Of a DNA stretch of 11,768 bases, positions 6,247-11,768 are shown in pieces. Source of the DNA: Niastella sp. (GTDB lineage: Bacteria > Bacteroidota > Bacteroidia > Chitinophagales > Chitinophagaceae); NCBI GenBank assembly GCA_021154515.1, contig JAJKIL010000266.1, forward strand, positions 1 through 11,768. Direction: 5' to 3'. The position numbers and the translations under genes were made by a program. The notes under the pieces were generated by a model. That model was not told where the DNA came from, made no database searches, and saw only the letters and a program-made list of their open reading frames with translations. Numbering within the stretch: the first letter of the stretch is position 1; every line of letters begins with the position of its first letter.

Positions 6247-8079
6247 ATGGCCAATTTAGAGGAAGTAACCCAATCCGGCGCCCCATCAATTGAAATACAT
6301 AATGAAGAAGAGCATGGGGAACATGCCAAACAATCGTTCTGGAGCAAGTATGTATTTAGTCACGACCATAAAATGATTGCCCGTCAGTTCCTGATAACAG
6401 GCATGATCTGGGCCATCATCGGGGCTGCGTTTTCCGTATTGTTCCGGATACAATTGGGCTATCCGAGCGAAAAGTTTCCCATCCTCGAAGACTTGCTGGG
6501 CCATTGGGGCGAAGGGGGAAGAATTAATCCTGAGTTCTATTATTCCCTGGTTACCATGCACGGTACCATCATGATCTTTTTTGTGCTGACAGCCGGACTA
6601 AGCGGCACCTTTGCCAACTTTTTAATTCCCCTGCAATGCGGAGCCCGCGACATGGCTTCGCCATTTCTGAATATGCTTTCTTACTGGTTCTTTTTGGCGG
6701 CCAGCGTTGTCATGTTCTCCTCTCTTTTTTTACAAACCGGTCCGGCAAGCGGTGGCTGGACGGCCTATCCGCCGCTAAGCGCCCTGGGGGATGCCATGCC
6801 TGGCTCGCGTCAGGGAATGGATTACTGGCTGATCTCCCTGGCTTTGTTTGTGGTAAGCACCCTGCTGGGCGGCATCAATTACATTTCAACCATTTTAAAC
6901 CTGCGCACCAAGGGCATGACCATGAACCGGTTGCCCTTAACTATATGGGCCTTGTTCTTTACTGCCTGTTTGGGATTATTATCATTCCCGGTGTTGCTCT
7001 CAGGCTTTATCCTGTTGTTGTTCGATCGCCACGGAGGCACCAGCTTTTACCTGAGCGATATTTATTTGAGCAGCATTGGTAAAGCCCTGCCAAACGAGGG
7101 CGGAAATGTTATTCTATACCAACACCTGTTCTGGTTCCTGGGCCACCCGGAAGTATACATAGTGATATTGCCCGCAATGGGCATTGCATCGGAAGTGATC
7201 AGCATTAATTCGCGCAAACCCATTTTTGGTTATTCCGCCATGGTAGGGTCGTTGTTCGCCATAGCCATCTTATCGTTTTTGGTATGGGCGCATCATATGT
7301 TTGTTTCGGGCATGAATCCATTTTTGGGTTCCGTGTTCGTACTATTGACCTTGCTGATAGCCATACCTTCAGCCATAAAAGTGTTTAACTGGCTGGCCAC
7401 CTTGTGGCGGGGAAATATCCGGTTTACGCCGGGGGTGTTGTTCGCCATTGGTTTTGTAAGCGTGTTTATTTCGGGCGGGTTAACCGGTATCTGGCTGGGT
7501 AACTCAACCATCGATCTGCATGTGCACGACACGTATTTTATCATTGCACACTTTCACCTGGTAATGGGCGTGGCGGCTATGTTTGGGATGTTTGCCGGTA
7601 TTTATCACTGGTTCCCTAAAATGTATGGCCGGTATATGAATACCACGCTTGGTAATATTCATTTCTGGGTAAGTATTGTGGGAGCTTATTGTATCTTCTG
7701 GCCCATGCACTATGAAGGCCTGGCAGGTATGCCGCGCCGTTACCTGGATTATTCCAACTGGGCATCGTTCAATCAATTTGAAGACCTGAACCGGTTTATC
7801 ACTATTGCTTCCATCATTGTTTTTGCGGTGCAGTTGTTGTTTGTCTTCAACTTATTTTCTTCCATTTTCCAGGGAAGAACGGTACCCAGTTTAAATCCCT
7901 GGCAGGCTACCACCCTGGAGTGGACCACACCCATCCATCCGCCGCATGGCAACTGGGACGGTGAGATCCCCGAAGTGCATCGCTGGGCTTATGATTACGA
8001 CAAAGACGAACGGCCCTTTATTTCACAAACAGAGCCGGTTGGGGCGAGGGAAGAAAATATGGAGCATGTGGCAAGTTGA
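6247..8079 (+). CDS. ctaD: Cytochrome c oxidase subunit I (aa3-type heme-copper oxidase)
   Basis: Catalytic subunit of the terminal oxidase, an inner-membrane protein of about 12 helices that reduces oxygen and pumps protons. From the ATG at 6247 it has 610 residues; a GTG at 6241 would add two. All cofactor ligands are visible: low-spin heme H105 and H437, CuB H300, H349 and H350, the cross-linking tyrosine Y304 (GHPEVY) and high-spin heme H435. Proton-path residues of the A1 type are present: D135 with N124 and N142 (D-channel), E302, and K378 (K-channel). The His/Glu-rich N-terminus and long C-terminal tail (EWTTPIHPPHGNWDGEIPEVHRW) match the long Bacteroidota form usually encoded directly after subunit II in the alternative complex III/oxidase cluster. 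Here neither subunit II nor III is adjacent: the neighbours are a divergent sigma factor and a convergent gpmI. The stop codon lies within a TTGACC repeat. Confidence 0.95.
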   Translation: MANLEEVTQSGAPSIEIHNEEEHGEHAKQSFWSKYVFSHDHKMIARQFLITGMIWAIIGAAFSVLFRIQLGYPSEKFPILEDLLGHWGEGGRINPEFYYSLVTMHGTIMIFFVLTAGLSGTFANFLIPLQCGARDMASPFLNMLSYWFFLAASVVMFSSLFLQTGPASGGWTAYPPLSALGDAMPGSRQGMDYWLISLALFVVSTLLGGINYISTILNLRTKGMTMNRLPLTIWALFFTACLGLLSFPVLLSGFILLLFDRHGGTSFYLSDIYLSSIGKALPNEGGNVILYQHLFWFLGHPEVYIVILPAMGIASEVISINSRKPIFGYSAMVGSLFAIAILSFLVWAHHMFVSGMNPFLGSVFVLLTLLIAIPSAIKVFNWLATLWRGNIRFTPGVLFAIGFVSVFISGGLTGIWLGNSTIDLHVHDTYFIIAHFHLVMGVAAMFGMFAGIYHWFPKMYGRYMNTTLGNIHFWVSIVGAYCIFWPMHYEGLAGMPRRYLDYSNWASFNQFEDLNRFITIASIIVFAVQLLFVFNLFSSIFQGRTVPSLNPWQATTLEWTTPIHPPHGNWDGEIPEVHRWAYDYDKDERPFISQTEPVGAREENMEHVAS

Positions 8080-8200
8080 CCAGTTAACCAGTTGACCAGG
8101 ATTGTTCAAAGAACTTATAAAAGAAAGGCTCCCCGATTACCGGAGAGCCTTTCTTTTATGTATTTACTGGTTAACTGATCAAACCCGTCAACTGGTCAAC
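8075..8200. repeat. Nested TTGACCAGTTAACC inverted repeats between convergent genes
   Basis: On the left, GTTGACCAGTT (8075-8085) and the overlapping CAGTTAACCAGT (8082-8093). On the right, in mirrored order, ACTGGTTAACTG (8166-8177) and AACTGGTCAAC (8190-8200). Both pairs are exact, at 11 and 12 bp. They enclose the terminator hairpin, so the whole 126-bp spacer can fold into one long interrupted cruciform. The left arm includes the ctaD stop codon, and the right arm ends three bases from the gpmI stop codon. Confidence 0.75.
8117..8159. terminator. Bidirectional terminator between ctaD and gpmI
   Basis: ATAAAAGAAAGGCTC (8117-8131) pairs exactly with GAGCCTTTCTTTTAT (8145-8159). After one mismatch the stem continues with CCG/CGG around the loop ATTAC. 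The A-rich 5' arm and T-rich 3' arm supply a U-run in both directions, as expected between convergent genes. It lies 38 nt past the ctaD stop and 45 nt past the gpmI stop. Confidence 0.88.
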
Positions 8201-8203
8201 TAT

Positions 8204-9727
8204 TTAAACCAACACATCACCCGTCATTTCTGCTGGAATAGGTAAGTGCATCATTGTAAGAATAGTGGGCGCAATATCACCCAGTTTGCCTGGCTTAATA
8301 GTTCCTTTAAAATTGTTATCGATAATGAATAAAGGCACCAGGTTCATGGTGTGGGCGGTATTGGGCGTACCGTCCTGGTTGATGAGGTAATCGGCATTGC
8401 CATGATCGGCAGTTAAGAAAACGGTATAACCATGCGCCAACGCAGCAGTAATCACGCGTTCAACACAATGGTCAACGGTTTCAACAGCTTTAATGGCGGC
8501 TGAGAAAACGCCGGTGTGACCCACCATGTCGGCATTGGCAAAATTCAGACAGATAAAATCAGCTGATTCTTTTTCAATTTCCGGAACAATGGCGTCGGTT
8601 ACTTCATTCGCGCTCATTTCGGGTTGCAGATCGTAGGTAGCTACTTTGGGTGAAGGGATCATAATGCGGCGTTCACCCTCAAAAGGCTGTTCGCGGCCAC
8701 CACTGAAAAAGAAAGATACGTGCGGGTATTTTTCAGTTTCGGCTATACGGATCTGTTTCTTGCCATTATTGGCCAGAATTTCACCCAGCGTATTATTCAG
8801 GTTATCGTTTTCGAATACCACGTTCACATTTTTGAAAGTTTTATCATACTCCGTCATGGTGGTATAGTTCAGCGACAGTTTCTTCATGCCAAAATCAGGC
8901 TTATCCGTTTGAGAAAGCACCTCAGTGATCTCCCGGCAACGGTCGGTGCGGAAGTTAAAACAGATAACCGCATCGCCATCTTTTATTGTAGCCAAAGGTT
9001 TTTGGTCAGAACCGAGGATAACAGTTGGCTTAATAAATTCATCGGTAACGTTGGCGGCATAGGAGTGTTCAATAGCAGCCAGGGCATCGGTTGATTTTTC
9101 GCCAATGCCATTTACCAGGGCGTCGTAGGCGAGTTTCACCCGCTCCCAGCGTTTATCCCGGTCCATCGCATAATAACGACCGCTTACAGAAGCTATTTTA
9201 CCAACATTGTCGTTCAGGTGATGCTGTAAGTCGGTAACAAAACCCAATCCGCTTTTTGGGTCGGTATCGCGGCCATCGGTAAACGCGTGAACAAATACAT
9301 CTGAAACGCCTTCCTGTTTGCACAGGGTTATAATGGCTTTTAAATGATTGGTGTGAGAGTGCACCCCGCCATCGCTCACCAGTCCTATAAGGTGTAAAGG
9401 TTTTTTATTGTCTTTGCTAAAGCGGATAGCTTTTAATAAATGTTCATTTTTAAAAAAGGAGCCATCGCGAACGGCAACATTGATGCGTTGTAATTCCTGG
9501 TATACAATGCGGCCGGCGCCCAGGTTCAGGTGCCCCACTTCGCTGTTTCCCATTTGTCCATCGGGTAACCCTACTAATTCGCCACAGGTAGTTAAAGTGG
9601 TATTAGGATATTTTGCATACAACGAGCTTACGAAAGGAGTTTTTGCATTTTGAATAGCATCTGAAGATTTAACCTTTCCAAGGCCCCAACCGTCCATGAT
9701 GACTAATATAGCTTTATTATTTTGCAT
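8204..9727 (-). CDS. gpmI: 2,3-bisphosphoglycerate-independent phosphoglycerate mutase
   Basis: Interconverts 3- and 2-phosphoglycerate in glycolysis and gluconeogenesis through a phosphoserine intermediate, with two Mn ions, in the cytosol. The 507-residue length is typical. The alkaline-phosphatase-like metal residues are all present: D12 (MDGWG), the nucleophile S62 (GQMGNSEVGHLNLG), D400 and H404 (NADMVGHTG), D441 and H442 (TADHGNAD) and H459. The inserted phosphotransferase domain has H123 (SDGGVHSH), R153 and D154 (DGRDTDP), R184, R190, and R260 and R263 (FNFRTDR). K333 is in KYPHVSFFFSGG. The ATG at 9727 is the only sensible start. The gene is transcribed alone, divergent from the DUF4783-like gene and convergent with ctaD. 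A TAnnTTTG box lies 40 nt upstream of the start. Confidence 0.97.
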   Translation of the reverse strand: MQNNKAILVIMDGWGLGKVKSSDAIQNAKTPFVSSLYAKYPNTTLTTCGELVGLPDGQMGNSEVGHLNLGAGRIVYQELQRINVAVRDGSFFKNEHLLKAIRFSKDNKKPLHLIGLVSDGGVHSHTNHLKAIITLCKQEGVSDVFVHAFTDGRDTDPKSGLGFVTDLQHHLNDNVGKIASVSGRYYAMDRDKRWERVKLAYDALVNGIGEKSTDALAAIEHSYAANVTDEFIKPTVILGSDQKPLATIKDGDAVICFNFRTDRCREITEVLSQTDKPDFGMKKLSLNYTTMTEYDKTFKNVNVVFENDNLNNTLGEILANNGKKQIRIAETEKYPHVSFFFSGGREQPFEGERRIMIPSPKVATYDLQPEMSANEVTDAIVPEIEKESADFICLNFANADMVGHTGVFSAAIKAVETVDHCVERVITAALAHGYTVFLTADHGNADYLINQDGTPNTAHTMNLVPLFIIDNNFKGTIKPGKLGDIAPTILTMMHLPIPAEMTGDVLV

Positions 9728-9766
9728 ATAACTAGATGATTATGTTTGGCTTGTTATTGAGAAATG

Positions 9767-9774
9767 CAAAGGTA
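9767..9774 (-). promoter_or_regulatory. Candidate -7 promoter element for gpmI
   Basis: The minus strand reads TACCTTTG, an exact match to the Bacteroidota primary sigma -7 consensus TAnnTTTG, giving a leader of roughly 33 nt before the gpmI ATG. The -33 region at the expected distance reads TTAC instead of TTTG, so the match is one-sided. Confidence 0.45.
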
Positions 9775-9867
9775 AGGCAATGCGCTGGTAGTAGTAATTT
9801 TTGGCGGCATTCTTACTTTGGCATATTTTTAGCGAATTTAGCGGTGAAACGTAAAATTTGTTCATTT

Positions 9868-10257
9868 ATGAAAAAGTATCTGGGATTTGCGATGGTAACC
9901 ATTTCGCTGGTCCTGGTGTCATTTGCCCCCCTTTATTCTATCGACGACGTAGTCGCGGCCATGAAAACCGGTAATGCCAGTCAGCTTTCAAAATATTTTG
10001 ATAGCCGGATTGATTTATCATTACCAGGTAAGAGTGATAATTACAGCAAAAGCCAGGCTGAAATGATCTTAAAAGACTTTTTTGCCAACAATACTGTAAA
10101 GAACTTCGTAGTAAAACATAAAGGGGAGCAAAATGGTTCCCAGTTCTGCATCGGATTACTGCAAACCAAAAATGGAAACTTCCGCACTAAATTTTTTATG
10201 AAGCAAAAGGGCGACCAGCAGTTTGTTCAGGAGCTTGGGTTTGAAGTAACGGAATAA
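9868..10257 (+). CDS. DUF4783-like secreted protein
   Basis: From the ATG at 9868 the protein has 129 residues. Residues 1-24 (MKKYLGFAMVTISLVLVSFAPLYS) are a signal peptide without a lipobox cysteine. The mature part reads IDDVVAAMKTGNASQLSKYFDSRIDLSLPGKSDNY, then a helix SKSQAEMILKDFFANN and strands ending in FVQELGFEV. This matches my recollection of the DUF4783 family, small NTF2-like exported proteins of Bacteroidota with no known biochemical role. The frame is open further upstream (44 more codons), but that stretch looks non-coding and the signal peptide fixes the start. It lies 144 nt upstream of nadC on the same strand. I recall similar pairs in other Bacteroidota, which has not been checked here. 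Confidence 0.85.
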   Translation: MKKYLGFAMVTISLVLVSFAPLYSIDDVVAAMKTGNASQLSKYFDSRIDLSLPGKSDNYSKSQAEMILKDFFANNTVKNFVVKHKGEQNGSQFCIGLLQTKNGNFRTKFFMKQKGDQQFVQELGFEVTE

Positions 10258-10277
10258 TCCTTCGACTCGGCTCAGGA
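10258..10277. repeat. REP-like element TCCTTCGACTCGGCTCAGGA
   Basis: A 20-bp sequence with TCCT/AGGA ends, beginning at the base after the stop codon of the DUF4783-like gene. Its reverse complement shares TGAGC-AGTCGAA with the element at 1130-1155. It closely resembles the CCCTTCGACTACGCTCAGGG-type words that recur between genes in many Bacteroidota. Confidence 0.55.
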
Positions 10278-10369
10278 CTAATGGACAATTGCCAAATTTA
10301 TTTCCTTTTTGTCATTAGCTTGTCTGCACCCGAACACTCCGCTGTTCGTGAACTGTTGCTTATTGCCTG

Positions 10370-10396
10370 TTGCAAATTGCCAATTGATTACCTTTG
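10370..10396 (+). promoter_or_regulatory. Candidate nadC promoter placing transcription start at the ATG
   Basis: TACCTTTG (10389-10396) is an exact TAnnTTTG box. TTG at 10370-10372 lies 16 nt upstream and another TTG at 10363-10365 lies 23 nt upstream, both near the limits of the usual spacing. The box ends four bases before the nadC ATG, so if it is used the mRNA would have almost no leader. It may instead be a chance match. Confidence 0.3.
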
Positions 10397-10400
10397 ATTT

Positions 10401-11255
10401 ATGCTCACATTCAATGAACAGCTACATCAATTAATTGAAGCAGCCCTGAACGAAGACATTGGGGATGGAGATCACTCTACCTTATCGGCTATACCTGCCG
10501 ATGCAAAAGGGAAAGCCGTGTTAAAGATAAAACAGGCGGGTACCATGGCCGGTATGCAGGTGGCTGAGGCTATTTTCAGGTATAAGGAACCTGGCGCCCG
10601 GTTTATTGCTTTTAAAAAAGATGGCGATACCATGTTGCCCGGTGAAAATGCATTTGAAGTAATTGCCACGGTACATACCATTCTGCAATGCGAACGGCTG
10701 GTGTTGAATTGCATGCAGCGCATGAGCGGCATTGCCACCCTCACCCGACAATATACTAACCAGTTAAAAGGATACGCCACCAAATTGCTGGATACCCGCA
10801 AAACCACGCCTGGTTTTCGAGTGCTCGAAAAGGAGGCTGTGCGTATAGGCGGTGGCCACAATCACCGGATGGGGTTGTATGATATGATCATGTTAAAAGA
10901 TAATCATATTGATTATAGCGGTGGACTGGAAAAAGCTATCGACCGGGCCTGGCAATACGTACAACAGGTAAAACCCGGGTTAAAGATTGAAGTGGAAACC
11001 CGCAGCCTCGATGATGTTAAAAAGGTAGTGGCCTTTGGCAAAGTTGACCGTATTATGTTGGATAACTTTACGCCCGAACAGTTAAGTCAGGCATTGAAAA
11101 TAATAAACGGCCAGTATGAGACCGAAGCCAGTGGTGGAATAACATTGGAGAACATCACGGAATATGCACAAACCGGCGTAGATTATGTAAGCGTAGGCGC
11201 TCTTATACACCAGGCCGTGAGTCTTGATTTGAGTTTGAAAGCTGTTATTGTTTAA
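10401..11255 (+). CDS. nadC: Nicotinate-nucleotide pyrophosphorylase (carboxylating), quinolinate phosphoribosyltransferase
   Basis: Converts quinolinate and PRPP to nicotinate mononucleotide, CO2 and pyrophosphate in de novo NAD synthesis. The 284-residue length is typical. The N-terminal domain has EDIGDGDHST (18-27) and the E98-R99 pair. The barrel carries DTRKTTPG (131-138), GGHNHRMGLYD (151-161), K166 in LKDNH, E197 and E199 in IEVET, LDN (220-222) and SGG (244-246), covering the phosphate- and quinolinate-binding residues of the family. The ATG at 10401 gives the expected N-terminus, with no Shine-Dalgarno sequence. It follows the DUF4783-like gene by 143 nt and precedes the SUI1-like gene by 61 nt. 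nadA and nadB are not in the window. Confidence 0.96.
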   Translation: MLTFNEQLHQLIEAALNEDIGDGDHSTLSAIPADAKGKAVLKIKQAGTMAGMQVAEAIFRYKEPGARFIAFKKDGDTMLPGENAFEVIATVHTILQCERLVLNCMQRMSGIATLTRQYTNQLKGYATKLLDTRKTTPGFRVLEKEAVRIGGGHNHRMGLYDMIMLKDNHIDYSGGLEKAIDRAWQYVQQVKPGLKIEVETRSLDDVKKVVAFGKVDRIMLDNFTPEQLSQALKIINGQYETEASGGITLENITEYAQTGVDYVSVGALIHQAVSLDLSLKAVIV

Positions 11256-11268
11256 TTACTGGTCTGTT

Positions 11269-11282
11269 CCATTGACCATTGA
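11269..11282. repeat. Tandem CCATTGA duplication
   Basis: CCATTGA occurs twice in a row (11269-11275 and 11276-11282) in the short nadC to SUI1 spacer. It resembles, in composition and position just after a stop codon, the TTGACC micro-repeats beside ctaD. Confidence 0.35.
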
Positions 11283-11316
11283 CGAACTCAGAGATCCATA
11301 ACCAAGCATTAAAACA

Positions 11317-11664
11317 ATGAGTAAAAAGAATAAACCTGATAACAAGGGTTTCGTATATAGCACCGATCCCAATTTTAGGTTTGAAGAAGAGCAAAAAGGC
11401 GGTTCGCAAACTTTGCCACCCGAGCAACAGAAATTGCGCATCTGGTTAAATACCAGGCTGCGTGCCGGTAAAGCGGTAACATTGGTCGTTGATTTTGTTG
11501 GAACCGAAGAAGACCTGGAAGACCTGGGCAAGAAGCTAAAGAACTATTGCGGAACCGGCGGTTCTGCCAAAGACGGCGAGATCCTTATCCAGGGCGATCA
11601 ACGCGATAAAGTATTGCAGTGGTTGCTGAAAAATGGCTATAAGAACAGTAAGAAGGCGGGGTAG
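11317..11664 (+). CDS. SUI1/eIF1-like translation factor (YciH family)
   Basis: The protein has 115 residues. The first 38 are a charged tail (MSKKNKPDNKGFVYSTDPNF). The SUI1 domain covers about 39-110, with LRIWLNTRLRAGKAVTLVVDFVG, a helix LEDLGKKLKNYC, the signature CGTGGSAKDGEILIQGD (78-94) and RDKVLQWLLKNGY. Eukaryotic eIF1 binds the 40S P-site region and controls start-codon choice. The bacterial homologue YciH is reported to affect initiation fidelity and is not essential. The gene follows nadC by 61 nt on the same strand and may be in the same transcript. The start ATG is preceded by AAAACA and not by a Shine-Dalgarno sequence. Family assignment is secure; the exact cellular role is not. 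Confidence 0.93.
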   Translation: MSKKNKPDNKGFVYSTDPNFRFEEEQKGGSQTLPPEQQKLRIWLNTRLRAGKAVTLVVDFVGTEEDLEDLGKKLKNYCGTGGSAKDGEILIQGDQRDKVLQWLLKNGYKNSKKAG

Positions 11665-11689
11665 GGAAAGTTTAGAATAACTTAGAACT

Positions 11690-11768
11690 ATGGATATACT
11701 CTGGGAAATATTGGCTTTGATATGCTTCATGATATTGCTGAGCCTGGGGTTGTTTGCCGTATATTCTT
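11690..11768 (+). CDS. Start of a small membrane protein (3'-truncated)
   Basis: An ATG 25 nt after the SUI1-like stop opens a frame that runs to the window end. The 26 visible residues, MDILWEILALICFMILLSLG and then LFAVYS, are almost entirely hydrophobic, so this is either a transmembrane helix or an uncleaved signal anchor. The rest of the gene is outside the window, and the family cannot be named. Confidence 0.5.
   Translation, partial: MDILWEILALICFMILLSLGLFAVYS

Larger units (their letters stand above)
10258..10400. other. Repeat-filled spacer between the DUF4783-like gene and nadC
   Basis: The spacer holds a REP-like element (10258-10277), two copies of AATTGCCAA (10287-10295 and 10375-10383), a 6-bp hairpin CGAACA/TGTTCG with loop CTCCGC (10331-10348), and a TACCTTTG promoter-like box just before nadC. 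None of the hairpins has a U-run, so read-through from the upstream gene is possible. Confidence 0.5.

Noticed and set aside
6636..7082. Plus-strand 148-codon open frame inside ctaD
   Set aside because: It is an out-of-frame reading of the oxidase gene, whose own frame has every catalytic residue intact, so there is no frameshift or second gene.
8075..8200. Possible CRISPR or attachment site in the TTGACC repeats
   Set aside because: The units are overlapping micro-repeats in inverted orientation, without regular spacers, cas genes or an integrase nearby.
9736..9867. Upstream extension of the DUF4783-like protein by 44 codons
   Set aside because: The extension is Arg/Cys/Trp-rich and unlike coding sequence, and it would bury the signal peptide that begins at 9868.
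10331..10348. CGAACA/TGTTCG hairpin as terminator of the DUF4783-like gene
   Set aside because: The stem is only 6 bp and no U-run follows it. It looks more like another intergenic repeat word.

Overview
The window looks like chromosomal housekeeping DNA from a member of the Bacteroidota, most likely the Chitinophagia/Chitinophagaceae. The evidence is a GldN/PorN protein of the type IX secretion/gliding machinery, a cytochrome oxidase subunit I of the long Bacteroidota form, a DUF4783-type secreted protein next to nadC, an ECF sigma factor paired with a membrane-anchored beta-barrel protein, poor Shine-Dalgarno sequences and TAnnTTTG-like promoter boxes. The taxon is inferred from protein families and was not checked by search.

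Layout: (1) 2-802 (+), the 3' part of gldN, ending in a perfect palindromic terminator. (2) 803-1194, a tail-to-tail intergenic region with two terminators and REP-like palindromes. (3) 1195-3649 (-), a lipoprotein gene followed 13 nt later by uvrC. (4) 3801-5945 (-), an ECF sigma factor followed by a protein with a short cytosolic head, one transmembrane helix, a long periplasmic linker and a C-terminal beta-barrel-like domain. (5) 6247-8079 (+), a solitary cytochrome c oxidase subunit I gene, divergent from the sigma factor. (6) 8204-9727 (-), gpmI, convergent with the oxidase gene across a nested palindrome that contains a terminator. (7) 9868 to the window end (+), a DUF4783-like secreted protein, nadC, a SUI1/eIF1-like protein and the start of a small membrane protein.

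The genes cover separate functions: protein secretion/motility, nucleotide excision repair, envelope-linked transcription control, aerobic respiration, glycolysis, NAD synthesis and translation. I see no phage, insertion sequence, CRISPR, toxin-antitoxin or defence island, and no RNA gene. The least ordinary items are the sigma factor/trans-envelope protein pair, the orphan oxidase subunit I, and several families of short palindromic or micro-repeated intergenic sequences that sit directly at gene ends. I do not see a convincing new multi-gene system.
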